Source: an uncultured Erysipelotrichaceae bacterium
Lineage (GTDB): Bacteria; Bacillota_I; Bacilli_A; Erysipelotrichales; Coprobacillaceae
Assembly: GCA_900317015.1 (NCBI GenBank)
Contig: ONFH01000033.1
Span: 1-18,118, forward strand
Length of the DNA stretch: 18,118 nt
Direction of reading: 5' to 3'
Position 1 is the stretch's first letter. The number at the start of each line of letters is the position of its first letter. The translations under genes were made by a program, and so were the position numbers. Under the pieces are notes generated by a model. It saw only the letters and a list, made by a program, of their open reading frames with translations, searched no databases and was not told the DNA's origin. Below are positions 6,322-13,372 of this stretch, piece after piece.

Positions 6322-6386
6322 CACTTGATGATCTGTCATCATTTATTGATTCGTGGCAAAGTCATAAAGCTCATCCATCGTATTAA
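6306..6386 (+). pseudogene. Thioredoxin-like gene, 3' remnant beyond the IscB element
   Basis: The frame beginning with TCA at 6306 reads SIDAPALDDLSSFIDSWQ and continues to a TAA at 6384-6386. The stretch PALDDLSSFIDSW has the Leu/Phe/Ile spacing of the amphipathic C-terminal helix of thioredoxins. Joined after the lysine codon at 4588-4590, it restores one reading frame of about 114 residues, slightly longer than a typical thioredoxin. The last 44 bases overlap the 3' end of the convergent phosphatase gene. The fragment has no start codon or ribosome site. Confidence 0.7.
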
Positions 6387-6984
6387 CAACAGCTAAGGCG
6401 CCTTCATCAAGCATATCCTGCTTATCGCCAAAGCCCCAGTTGACCCCAATGGAAGGTAAGTTCATAGCATTGGCCCCTTTGATATCATAGGTCGTATCAC
6501 CGATCATCAAAGTCTTGCCATCCTTTGGTGCCTGTTCTAATAAATAGGCAATGACATCAGACTTCTTTTCACGAGAGTGATCGAAGCTGGCCCCACAGAT
6601 CAGATCAAAAAGATCCGTCATTTCAAAACGATCTAAGATTTCCTTAGCCGTACGTTCTGGTTTAGATGTCGCCACGTAAAGCTTTGCCCCCGCCTTTTTT
6701 AGATCCTTAAGGGTCTTTTTAATATGTGGGTATGGTTTATTTTCAAACTTGCCGACCGTATTGTAACGGGAACGGAAGACTTTGATGGCCTCTTCGATTT
6801 GTTCATCATGCAGGCCAAAACGAGCAAATGTCTCATTTAATGGGGGACCAATAAAAACACGAAGATCGGCTAAAGAATAGCCGGTCTTATCAAAATGATT
6901 TAATGCCAGCTGGGCACATTTCGTAATGCCTTCGCTAGAATCTGTCAATGTCCCATCTAAGTCAAATAATAAGGTTTTATACAT
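6343..6984 (-). CDS. HAD-superfamily hydrolase, phosphoglycolate phosphatase-like
   Basis: The protein has 213 residues and all four HAD motifs. Motif I is FDLDGT, with nucleophile D8 and acid/base D10. Motif II is the threonine in VATSKPE (T106). Motif III is a lysine at K140 or K141, and motif IV is IGDTTYD with D163 and D167. The cap inserted after motif I (about residues 15-85) is the helical type seen in Gph, PpaX and related phosphatases. Substrates in this group include 2-phosphoglycolate, pyrophosphate and sugar phosphates, and the sequence does not separate them. AAAAGGAG lies eight bases upstream of the ATG. The gene follows the Sir2 gene by 60 bases on the same strand and probably shares its transcript. 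Its 3' end overlaps the broken thioredoxin frame. Confidence 0.88.
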   Translation of the reverse strand: MYKTLLFDLDGTLTDSSEGITKCAQLALNHFDKTGYSLADLRVFIGPPLNETFARFGLHDEQIEEAIKVFRSRYNTVGKFENKPYPHIKKTLKDLKKAGAKLYVATSKPERTAKEILDRFEMTDLFDLICGASFDHSREKKSDVIAYLLEQAPKDGKTLMIGDTTYDIKGANAMNLPSIGVNWGFGDKQDMLDEGALAVVNTMDELYDFATNQ

Positions 6985-7044
6985 AACTTTTTCTCCTTTT
7001 ATGGTGCTATTCTACAACAGCACAGGAGATTTGTCATGACCTAA

Positions 7045-7842
7045 TTAATCAAGTTTGATTTGATCAAAGACTTTTCCGATGGATTCATGGAAGACCATCG
7101 TCGCCATATTGTCATAGCCAGTCTGATCTTTATTGATCATGATCAGATATTTGCCATTGAAATAGTTGACGAGATTAGCAGCCGGATAGACACTTAAAGA
7201 TGTCCCACCGACAATAAAGCAGTCACACTGGTCGATCAAGCGAATTGCTCCGGCCCAGGCCGCTTCTGGTAAAGCTTCCCCATACATTGTGACATCTGGA
7301 CGGACCATATGTCCGCACTTTGGACATTTAGGAATTGGTTCCTTACTTTTAAAGATAAAGTCTGACGGATATTCAGTCCCACAATGTGTACAGTAGTTAC
7401 GATAGGTCGTACCATGGACTTCATAGACGACTTTCGATCCGGCTCTTTGATGGAGACCATCAATATTCTGCGTGATCACGCCATCAAGCTTGCCCTTCTT
7501 TTCCATTTCCGCCAGTTTATAGTGGGCACTATTTGGCTGGATCGCTCTCGTATCCATCTTCTGACGATAATATTCAAAGAACACTTTGGAATTATAATAA
7601 AGACATTCATGGGAAAGTAAATATTCTGGTGTATATTCATCAAACTGCACATCGTGCTGATTATAAAGACCATCCTTGCTTCGAAAATCAGGAATGCCGC
7701 TTTCGGTCGATACACCGGCGCCCCCAAAGAAGACGATATGCTTAGAGACCTGAATGATCTCGTTTAAAGCATCATAAGCGTCCTGACCTTTCAAAAAACG
7801 CAATTCTCCTTTTGGCATCTGTGTATAATGTTTATTTTCCAT
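7045..7842 (-). CDS. cobB: Sir2-family NAD-dependent protein deacylase
   Basis: The 265-residue protein has every sirtuin signature. The NAD-binding GAGVSTESGIPDFRS is at 41-55, TQNIDGLH at 124-131, and the catalytic histidine H143 is in EVHGT. A structural zinc site is formed by C151/C154 and C173/C176, followed by GGTSLSVYPAANL near 212-224. Sirtuins remove acetyl or longer acyl groups from lysines of metabolic enzymes, using NAD and producing nicotinamide and O-acyl-ADP-ribose. A candidate -10 TATAAT lies at 7873-7868 on the minus strand, with a weak -35. GAGGG is six bases before the ATG. The downstream phosphatase is likely co-transcribed. The deacylase class is certain; the preferred acyl group is not known. 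Confidence 0.95.
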   Translation of the reverse strand: MENKHYTQMPKGELRFLKGQDAYDALNEIIQVSKHIVFFGGAGVSTESGIPDFRSKDGLYNQHDVQFDEYTPEYLLSHECLYYNSKVFFEYYRQKMDTRAIQPNSAHYKLAEMEKKGKLDGVITQNIDGLHQRAGSKVVYEVHGTTYRNYCTHCGTEYPSDFIFKSKEPIPKCPKCGHMVRPDVTMYGEALPEAAWAGAIRLIDQCDCFIVGGTSLSVYPAANLVNYFNGKYLIMINKDQTGYDNMATMVFHESIGKVFDQIKLD

Positions 7843-7912
7843 ACTACACCCTCTTTCTTATGACTCTATTATAATTCAATTTTCATAAAGAAACGAAACA
7901 AAACGGTTTAAA

Positions 7913-7940
7913 TTGCATTTTTTATAGGATGTGCTACACT
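7913..7940 (+). promoter_or_regulatory. Extended -10 promoter for the DUF1002 gene
   Basis: TTGCAT (7913-7918) and TACACT (7935-7940) are 16 bases apart. TGC directly before the -10 box makes it an extended -10. Transcription would start near 7947, about 20 bases before the ATG. Confidence 0.65.
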
Positions 7941-7967
7941 TGAGATACCAAAAAAGGAGGTTCTTCG

Positions 7968-8846
7968 ATGAAAATTAAGAAGATATTAACGGCTGTTTTA
8001 ACAGCTTCCATGATCATGCCTGTTTCGAGTGTCTTTGCGGACAGCGAAGAATACTTAGTCTTAGGTAAAGATCTGACGTCGACTGAGAAGGCGACTGTTT
8101 TAAATCTCTTAGGCGTCGATAACGAAAATAACTATAACGTATCCTACGTCACACATAGTGATGAAGTGAAATATTTAAGCAGCTACATTTCTGCCAGCAA
8201 GATCGGCTCACGTGCCTTATCTAGTGTCCTGATGCAGAAGCAGAACACCAATGCCGGCATTTCTGTCACGACAAAAAACATTACCTATGTCACAGCGGAT
8301 ATGTATAAGAATGCCCTGATCACTGCCGGCGTGAAAGATGTCAAGTTGACCGTTGCCGGTCCATTCAAGATCTCCGGCACCGCTGCCTTAGTGGCCGCCA
8401 CCAAGTCTTATGAAACGATGACCGGGACAACATTAAGTACCACGGCGAAAGATACGGCCAATAATGAATTACAGGTCACGACCGATACCGCAAAAGAAGT
8501 CGGTAATGATGATGCCGCGAAATTAGTCGCTTCCTTAAAACAGAAAGTTGCCGAGATGGGTGATGACTATACCCGTAGTGATGGCGAAAGTGCCCTCAAA
8601 GAATTAGAGAATTCTATGAACATCCAGATCAGTGATGATACGGAAGACGAGATCTTAGACTTGATGGATAAGATGAAAGACGTCAACTTAGATGAAGATG
8701 CCATCAAGACACAGGCCAAGGATATTTACGAAAGTATCAAAGGCTATGCTTCCCAGATCACATCCAATACAAGTGGTCTTTCCGGTATCGCCCAGAAAGT
8801 CAAAGACTTCTTATCGACGATCATTGATTTCTTTACCGGTAAATAA
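7968..8846 (+). CDS. Secreted DUF1002-family protein (YpuA-like)
   Basis: The product has 292 residues. A classic signal peptide ends at SSVFA, before DSEEYLVLG. The mature part starts with a Val-Leu-Gly / L-T-x-x-E-K block (LGKDLTSTEKATVLNLLGV), which with a later T-A-x-M-Y-x-N-A-L-x-x-A-G-V-K-D segment and AGPFKISGTAALVAATKSYE is characteristic of the DUF1002 family, known from Bacillus subtilis YpuA. The second half is acidic and helical and ends with a hydrophobic stretch, VKDFLSTIIDFFTGK. The family is extracytoplasmic and its function is not established. AAGGAGG lies seven bases before the ATG. The gene stands alone, with its own extended -10 promoter and a strong terminator. It is divergent from the Sir2 gene. 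Confidence 0.88.
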   Translation: MKIKKILTAVLTASMIMPVSSVFADSEEYLVLGKDLTSTEKATVLNLLGVDNENNYNVSYVTHSDEVKYLSSYISASKIGSRALSSVLMQKQNTNAGISVTTKNITYVTADMYKNALITAGVKDVKLTVAGPFKISGTAALVAATKSYETMTGTTLSTTAKDTANNELQVTTDTAKEVGNDDAAKLVASLKQKVAEMGDDYTRSDGESALKELENSMNIQISDDTEDEILDLMDKMKDVNLDEDAIKTQAKDIYESIKGYASQITSNTSGLSGIAQKVKDFLSTIIDFFTGK

Positions 8847-8854
8847 TGGTAAAC

Positions 8855-8880
8855 AAAAACACCCTCACGGGTGTTTTTTC
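8855..8880 (+). terminator. Intrinsic terminator of the DUF1002 gene
   Basis: ACACCC (8859-8864) pairs with GGGTGT (8869-8874) around TCAC, followed by five further T. Flanking A and T runs extend the stem. Confidence 0.88.
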
Positions 8881-8904
8881 GTTATAGGATACTTCATGGA
8901 AATG

Positions 8905-8948
8905 AAAAAATGCAGCGCTCAGATCAGATTCGAGTCTCCAAGGCTGCA
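8905..8948 (-). terminator. Possible intrinsic terminator, minus strand
   Basis: On the minus strand TGCAGC and GCTGCA form a 6-pair stem with a long loop (26 bases, with possible inner CTC/GAG pairing), followed by six T. It lies after the decayed remnant and could be its old terminator or stop read-through from the RecJ-like gene. Confidence 0.35.
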
Positions 8949-8979
8949 AAAACGGCCGCATCGAACAAGTTGATTCGAG

Positions 8980-9126
8980 TCATATATTCAATGCTTCCAA
9001 ATAGCTCTCCATATGATAACCGTTAATATGGGGATCTATTACAGCTCCTATTATAGGACAATCAGCTAAAAAAGGAAGCTCAATTTGTATGGTTTCCAAA
9101 TCGATACAGTTTAGTGGTTTCAGTTT
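8980..9126 (-). pseudogene. C-terminal remnant of an unidentified protein gene
   Basis: The minus-strand frame is open for 48 codons to a TGA and reads KLKPLNCIDLETIQIELPFL, then ADCPIIGAVIDPHINGYHME, then SYLEALNI. It has balanced, protein-like composition with alternating hydrophobic residues. The frame is closed upstream by a TAA at 9129-9127, and it has no ATG before the late HME and no ribosome site. A TTG-initiated 40-residue peptide is possible in principle but unsupported. I read it as the tail of a degraded gene, perhaps from a mobile element. I do not recognise the family. Confidence 0.4.
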
Positions 9127-9246
9127 TTATATGTGATGAGAGGGCTGTATTCTCTCTCCTTTTGCGTACCGCAAAATCAAAAAGGCCCCAGGATTCAAAA
9201 AATCGGAAATTTCTAAACCCTAGAGCTTGACTATTCTTATCAAATT

Positions 9247-10434
9247 TTATAAGACATCTAATGTTTCCATTTTGATCGTAGGTAGACCGGAGAATGAACT
9301 GATATATAATGACCCGCTCATTGTGACATGGTCACCTTTCTTTAATCTTGTATGGGCAATTGGTGTATTGTAGGCTGTGGATTTGACTAAGCCATGAGAT
9401 GTACGGAATGATAATTCAAGACCTCTTGACATATCAAACTTCCGAATACTTTCAATTTCCACATCTTCAATTAAGAAACGTGGACGATGGTTACCTACAC
9501 CATAAGGTTCTAAGGCCTTTTCCATTTCATTGATAGAATCATGCGTGATTTCTTCAAGATTGGCTTCAATCGCACGACCGACTAATGGTTCATCATCACC
9601 ATCGGTCTTGATCGTTGACAAGGCTTCCCCAAACTTCTGGTAGCTGCCGCCTTCCTTCTTTGGATTCAGGAAATACTGTAATAAACGATTCCAATGAATC
9701 TTATCATTTTCACTTAAGTATGTTTCAAGTGTCTTGATGACGCGAGCACGGATCATCGGTGCATTATAAGAGACATGACCATCTCCACCATATAAAAGCA
9801 TATTATTACGCTTTTCTTTGGTGATCATGATACGTTCAAAGGTAAAGTAACGTTCATCTTCTAGAATCTTACGTGCCTTCTTAAATAATGTACGATTCTG
9901 TTTTAATAATGGTGCATCAGAACATAAGACACCAATGCCGCCTAAGGCATAAGAATAATTACCTAATGTATAATGTGAGGCGATCGTGCAGGCGATGGTT
10001 GCTAGAGCCGCATTTCCTTCCTTCATCGTAATAGACGTATCTTCCTGACGATTATATAAGGTAATGCTATGATCACGAATAATTAAAACATTTCCTTTTA
10101 AGGCATATTCATCACGATGGATATACTTCACTTCAAAAGCGACTTTGATCGTTGCTAATAAACGAATAAAAATTAAGACCGTAAATAATGAATCCAAAGC
10201 GGTATCGGCCACGAACAAGAATATCTGTTTCTGTTGAACCTTTTCATCGAAGGCCTTGAAGAAGGCTTCCCCATTTTCAATGATTGACAGGTCAAAATCA
10301 TAATCCTGTCCTAAAGATTCAAAAGCTTCCTTGCTCATCCCACGTTCTTCAATGACTTTCGCAAGAACGCTGTCCACTTCAAATGACTTTGAGATCTCAT
10401 CAGTCTTTGTACAAACGAATTTTTCAATATCCAT
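9247..10434 (-). CDS. RecJ-like DHH-family protein with degenerate catalytic motifs and a C-terminal OB domain
   Basis: The 395-residue product follows the RecJ layout. The N-terminus has VDSVLAKVIEERGMSKEAFESL, like the RecJ 'RG(I/M)' segment. At about 166-181 is GIGVLCSDAPLLKQNR, matching the RecJ 'ADVxPLxxxNR' block. At 308-320 is LEPYGVGNHRPRF, matching 'EPFGxGNPxPxF', followed by an OB-fold-like domain to the end. The catalytic motifs are eroded. The D-Y-D-x-D-G motif is replaced by ADTALDS at 76-82, the next acidic motif by IIRDHSIT, and no DHH triad is present. Exonuclease activity is therefore doubtful; ssDNA or protein binding is more likely. An authentic recJ is expected elsewhere in the genome. 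The ATG at 10434 is preferred, with GGGGGAG about ten bases upstream. A longer reading frame would need a TTG at 10488. The gene may be monocistronic. Confidence 0.7.
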   Translation of the reverse strand: MDIEKFVCTKTDEISKSFEVDSVLAKVIEERGMSKEAFESLGQDYDFDLSIIENGEAFFKAFDEKVQQKQIFLFVADTALDSLFTVLIFIRLLATIKVAFEVKYIHRDEYALKGNVLIIRDHSITLYNRQEDTSITMKEGNAALATIACTIASHYTLGNYSYALGGIGVLCSDAPLLKQNRTLFKKARKILEDERYFTFERIMITKEKRNNMLLYGGDGHVSYNAPMIRARVIKTLETYLSENDKIHWNRLLQYFLNPKKEGGSYQKFGEALSTIKTDGDDEPLVGRAIEANLEEITHDSINEMEKALEPYGVGNHRPRFLIEDVEIESIRKFDMSRGLELSFRTSHGLVKSTAYNTPIAHTRLKKGDHVTMSGSLYISSFSGLPTIKMETLDVL

Positions 10435-10540
10435 ATAAATTTGACTCCCCCTTTGTATAAACTCTTCCCACCTTTTAACATACCACAAATTTGTTCATTT
10501 TATAAGTCCTTTGCTTGAATTCATGGACATTTCATAAACA

Positions 10541-10571
10541 AACACAAAATGCAGGGGGCTCCCCTGCATTT
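10541..10571 (-). terminator. Intrinsic terminator of the helical-repeat protein gene
   Basis: The minus strand forms a 9-pair stem, AATGCAGGGG with CCCCTGCATT, around a three-base loop, followed by a T-rich TTGTGTTTG tail. The stem begins in the stop codon. Confidence 0.75.
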
Positions 10572-11835
10572 AAATTCTCTTTTTGACTAAGTCTTCGAGA
10601 TACCCATTTTCGGTATCGAGGTTTCTTGCTAAAGCATAGATCTTATTATAAAGACGGCTTGGACAAGGATGTTCATTAAAGAGATCAAGCGATTCCTTGA
10701 AGTTCTCCTTAATATTGATGATCTCCTTACGATCCGCCTTGGCATAAGCTAAGACCTGAGCTTTGGTAAGGTCATCATATAAAGAAGAGACCATCTCTTC
10801 ATCAAAGTCTTCAAAACAAAGCTGGATCTTGACGCCGGCAATACGCGTTAAATTCTTATAGCCTTCTTCTTTATTTGGTAAGTGATCATAAGCCTGTTCA
10901 TGATAATCCAATGAGGTCTTTAAATGATTGAGATCATGGGATTCATTATAGGCATGGAAATAATCACTTGCTAAAGTGAGATAAGAATTACTTAAAGCCG
11001 GACTTTCTAAAGCTAAACGCATATCCAAGGCTTCTTTATGATAGAACACGGCTTCGGCAATATCTTCATAGTTTTTATAAAGTTTAAAGCGTGACTGATA
11101 ATAAGCGCCTAAATTTGATAAGATCTTGGCTTTTAATGACAGCACTTCATTGTCTTCATCTAAGTCTTCGACCTTACGTTTCAGTTCATCAAAGATGCCT
11201 TTGGCGAACTTTAACATCTTTTCGTCATGGACGGCTAAAAGACCATAGGCCATCTTATTGGATAACTGACAATATGCAAGATCATCGACATCAGCTTTCT
11301 TGATCATCTCAAGTCCCGTTAATCGTAATTGATAGGCTTTTGGATCCAAAGTCACAATTTTTTGGATCAAGTCAATCACTTCATCGATGCGGTGGATCTT
11401 TTTATCCTTGCCGATCATTTCAATAAAGTTCTTGGCCATGACTAAATGGGATTCATCTAGAGCCTCTGTAAAAGGCGTGAGGCAAAGATCATCATAACGA
11501 TAGAGCAGGCCCATCCCTTTGGCGGATAGCCAGCTTTGTGATGTCGCTTCACTGATGTCATAGCCGTCTTCATTAGGTGTTAAGAAATACATATTGATGA
11601 GAAGTTTTATACAGGCATCACTGATCTTCGTCAGATCCTTTTCTAAATATTTTTCATAATGTTTTGTGGATTTCTTTGTATCAAGATATTGATAAAATTG
11701 TTTGTCTTTGATTTGTGTCAGAACATCTAAGCCAATTTCTTCTAAGCGTGCTTTGCTTACGCATTGTCCATCCATTTGATAAGCCATTAATGGTAAGACA
11801 AGCTGCAGGCTGAGTTCTCTGATTTCATCTTTCAT
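10570..11835 (-). CDS. TPR-like helical-repeat protein, unknown function
   Basis: The 421-residue cytoplasmic protein has no signal peptide or membrane helix. The central and C-terminal parts are almost entirely paired helices with tetratricopeptide-like spacing. Examples are LSLKAKILSNLGAYYQSRFK, then YEDIAEAVFYHKEALDMRLA, LSNSYLTLASDYFHAYNES and HLKTSLDYHEQAYDHLPNK. The alternating Tyr/Ala/Leu positions and 'YHxxA' ends are typical of TPR or SEL1-like scaffolds. The first 120 residues are also helical, with a possible winged-helix feel (ISDACIKLLINMYFLTPNEDGYDIS), but no firm domain. Such proteins usually bind partner proteins or peptides; the partner is unknown. AGGAGGTGG is six bases before the ATG. 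The gene has its own promoter and terminator, so the diguanylate cyclase upstream is a separate unit. Confidence 0.75.
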   Translation of the reverse strand: MKDEIRELSLQLVLPLMAYQMDGQCVSKARLEEIGLDVLTQIKDKQFYQYLDTKKSTKHYEKYLEKDLTKISDACIKLLINMYFLTPNEDGYDISEATSQSWLSAKGMGLLYRYDDLCLTPFTEALDESHLVMAKNFIEMIGKDKKIHRIDEVIDLIQKIVTLDPKAYQLRLTGLEMIKKADVDDLAYCQLSNKMAYGLLAVHDEKMLKFAKGIFDELKRKVEDLDEDNEVLSLKAKILSNLGAYYQSRFKLYKNYEDIAEAVFYHKEALDMRLALESPALSNSYLTLASDYFHAYNESHDLNHLKTSLDYHEQAYDHLPNKEEGYKNLTRIAGVKIQLCFEDFDEEMVSSLYDDLTKAQVLAYAKADRKEIINIKENFKESLDLFNEHPCPSRLYNKIYALARNLDTENGYLEDLVKKRI

Positions 11836-11857
11836 CAGTATCCACCTCCTATCTCTA

Positions 11858-11887
11858 AGTATAGCCCTTTCATGGGGGAAACGTCAT
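11858..11887 (-). promoter_or_regulatory. Promoter for the helical-repeat protein gene
   Basis: On the minus strand ATGACG (11887-11882) and TATACT (11863-11858) are 18 bases apart. Predicted leader is about 16 bases and includes AGGAGG. Confidence 0.5.
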
Positions 11888-11918
11888 CCTTTTTTATCAA
11901 ACATATCATGTTGCAATG

Positions 11919-11948
11919 AAAAAAGACTCTATGTTTGTACACATAGAG
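11919..11948 (-). terminator. Intrinsic terminator of the diguanylate cyclase gene
   Basis: On the minus strand CTCTATGT pairs with ACATAGAG around six bases, followed by TCTTTTTT. It lies ten bases after the stop codon. Confidence 0.85.
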
Positions 11949-11957
11949 CCTCACCAT

Positions 11958-12842
11958 TTAATCTGCTTCAAATTCCATGGGATAATATTCTGAACCAAAG
12001 ATCGAACCTTTTCTTCTCGCCTTTGAATAATAAAGGTTGAGATCGGCCTGCTTCATGATCTGACGCATGGTATGAGAAGTGTTCGCCTTGCCATAACAGT
12101 AGCCAGCGGTGAAGGAGATCTCCAACGGATCATCACGATACGTAAATGATTTCAGCTTGTCTTGAATCGCCTGCAGGGCGGATGTGACAAGATGATCATC
12201 CTGATGCGGTAAGACAAGAATGAACTCATCACCGCCATAGCGGTAACAGTGTTCCTGCCCAAAGGCATCGATCAACTGATGAGCAACAGATGACAAAACA
12301 AAATCACCGGTACGATGACCATAATGGTCATTGAAATTCTTAAAATCATCGACATCCACATACACGACAAGCGTTTCTTTCTTAAGAAGCTGATCAAAAT
12401 CTTTACGATAAGCCTGACGACTCTTTAACATCGTCAAGGTATCATATTCGAGAGCATTTTCCAGTCCTTCAATGCGCCGTTTATAATCTTCATTCTCTGC
12501 TTGAAGATCTTGTTCAAGCTTTTCATGATGATGTTTATAGTATTCCATTAATGAGAAAACTAAAACGATGGCGACAATGAAAGCCAACATATTTATAAAT
12601 GATCCGGTCGATAGGATCAAAGATTTCCATTGATCAGTCAGGATATAATAATTATACCCAATAATAACAAGAGCACTGGTGAAAGCGCTTAAGAAGCTAC
12701 CAAAAACATACAAGGCACACATGATCAAAATCATGAAGACTTGAGCATGGGGCACTTTTCCTAAGAAAAGAAGAAATGCAGTGACAAGTGTAAGCAAGAG
12801 CCCACAAAGAATGTCGAGAGTATTTCCCTTAATCCGTTTCAT
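11958..12842 (-). CDS. Membrane-anchored diguanylate cyclase (GGDEF domain)
   Basis: The protein has 294 residues. Residues 1-100 are a hydrophobic sensor-like region with three or four membrane helices. A charged, heptad-like coiled coil spans about 103-132 (KLEQDLQAENEDYKRRIEGL). The GGDEF domain runs from about 133 to 285, with YVDVDDFKNFND (metal ligand D163), GHRTGD, and an intact RYGGDEF at 201-207. The signature is complete, so synthesis of cyclic di-GMP from two GTP is predicted. The RxxD inhibitory site normally five residues before GGDEF is absent (GQEHCY instead), so product feedback is not expected. The sensing signal is unknown. AGGAAGGA precedes the ATG by nine bases. A TATACT -10 lies at 12877-12872 on the minus strand with a poor -35. 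Confidence 0.92.
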   Translation of the reverse strand: MKRIKGNTLDILCGLLLTLVTAFLLFLGKVPHAQVFMILIMCALYVFGSFLSAFTSALVIIGYNYYILTDQWKSLILSTGSFINMLAFIVAIVLVFSLMEYYKHHHEKLEQDLQAENEDYKRRIEGLENALEYDTLTMLKSRQAYRKDFDQLLKKETLVVYVDVDDFKNFNDHYGHRTGDFVLSSVAHQLIDAFGQEHCYRYGGDEFILVLPHQDDHLVTSALQAIQDKLKSFTYRDDPLEISFTAGYCYGKANTSHTMRQIMKQADLNLYYSKARRKGSIFGSEYYPMEFEAD

Positions 12843-12949
12843 AAATCACATTCCTTCCTATAATCTTTGTCAGTATACCACATTTTATATCTCACGAACA
12901 GGAATAATGGAAATTGATCCGATAAATTCAATAAATTTCTTGAGACTAT

Positions 12950-12976
12950 AAAAAAAGTCGAGGTCCTCCCCCGACT
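12950..12976 (-). terminator. Intrinsic terminator of the SepF-like gene
   Basis: On the minus strand AGTCGGGG pairs with CCTCGACT around GAGGA (one G-U pair), followed by six T. It starts six bases after the stop codon. Confidence 0.85.
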
Positions 12977-12982
12977 GATCTT

Positions 12983-13255
12983 CTATTCTTCTACGTATTC
13001 ATCATCACGGTCCTGATAGACATAACGTTCTACCTGGGCGCCATAAATAACGATATCATCTGATATCTGGTTTTCCTGTAAATTGGATGCAAAAACAGCC
13101 CCTGAAATAAAGTCTTCAATAGCTTTACGATCAGCACCAGTAATATCTGAATAGTTGATAATGACTGTGCGACCGCTTAACAAGTCATTGACAACATCCT
13201 CTCTAATATCAACACTGTCTGCTCTCACTAAGAGAATAGCCAAATTACTTTTCAC
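12983..13255 (-). CDS. sepF: SepF-like protein, minimal core domain
   Basis: The 90-residue protein matches the SepF core. The pattern is DVVNDLLSGRTVIINYSDI, then the conserved DFISGAVFAS (SepF: R-x-x-D-F-L-x-G-x-x-x-A), then IYGAQVERYV. SepF binds the C-terminus of FtsZ and anchors the Z-ring in Gram-positive bacteria. Canonical SepF has about 150 residues with an N-terminal membrane-targeting amphipathic helix and a linker; both are missing here, so this may be a paralogue or a form with another anchor. The start is a GTG at 13255, six bases after GGAGGTG. An in-frame ATG at 13270 would place that ribosome site inside the gene and has only a weak site itself. A strong promoter and terminator flank the gene, so it is a single-gene unit. 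The symbol is by domain only. Confidence 0.7.
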   Translation of the reverse strand: MKSNLAILLVRADSVDIREDVVNDLLSGRTVIINYSDITGADRKAIEDFISGAVFASNLQENQISDDIVIYGAQVERYVYQDRDDEYVEE

Positions 13256-13283
13256 TGTGGACACCTCCATACTCTATGTCTAG

Positions 13284-13312
13284 ATTTTACTCTTATCGGC
13301 TTAAAAAAGCAA
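13284..13312 (-). promoter_or_regulatory. Promoter for the SepF-like gene
   Basis: On the minus strand TTGCTT (13312-13307) and TAAAAT (13289-13284) are 17 bases apart. The predicted leader to the GTG is about 22 bases. Confidence 0.6.
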
Positions 13313-13345
13313 TTCTTTGGCCATCTTTTCAAAACTTCATCCATG

Positions 13346-13372
13346 AAAAAAGCCAGAAGTTCTCCTTCTGAC
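13346..13372 (-). terminator. Intrinsic terminator of the polysaccharide deacetylase gene
   Basis: On the minus strand GTCAGAAG pairs with CTTCTGGC around GAGAA (one T-G pair), followed by six T. The stem starts directly after the stop codon. Confidence 0.85.

Larger units (their letters stand above)
8881..9246. other. Gene-poor stretch with repeats and a decayed coding remnant
   Basis: No intact gene is visible on either strand. The stretch holds a 10-base direct repeat GATTCGAGTC (8927-8936 and 8972-8981), an inverted repeat TGCAGC/GCTGCA (8911-8916 and 8943-8948) and a compact hairpin TTTTGCG-TAC-CGCAAAA (9160-9176). It also holds the minus-strand coding remnant listed separately. The mix looks like the scar of past insertion and deletion. 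I see no tRNA or riboswitch here, though GATTCGAGTC resembles a tRNA T-loop. Confidence 0.5.

Noticed and set aside
8896..8973. Short plus-strand frame starting MEMKKCSAQIRF after the DUF1002 terminator
   Set aside because: No ribosome site, follows a strong terminator with no new promoter, and has unusual composition.
8927..8981. GATTCGAGTC copies as tRNA T-arm fragments or att sites
   Set aside because: No other tRNA arm pairs around either copy and no integrase or flanking insertion is present.
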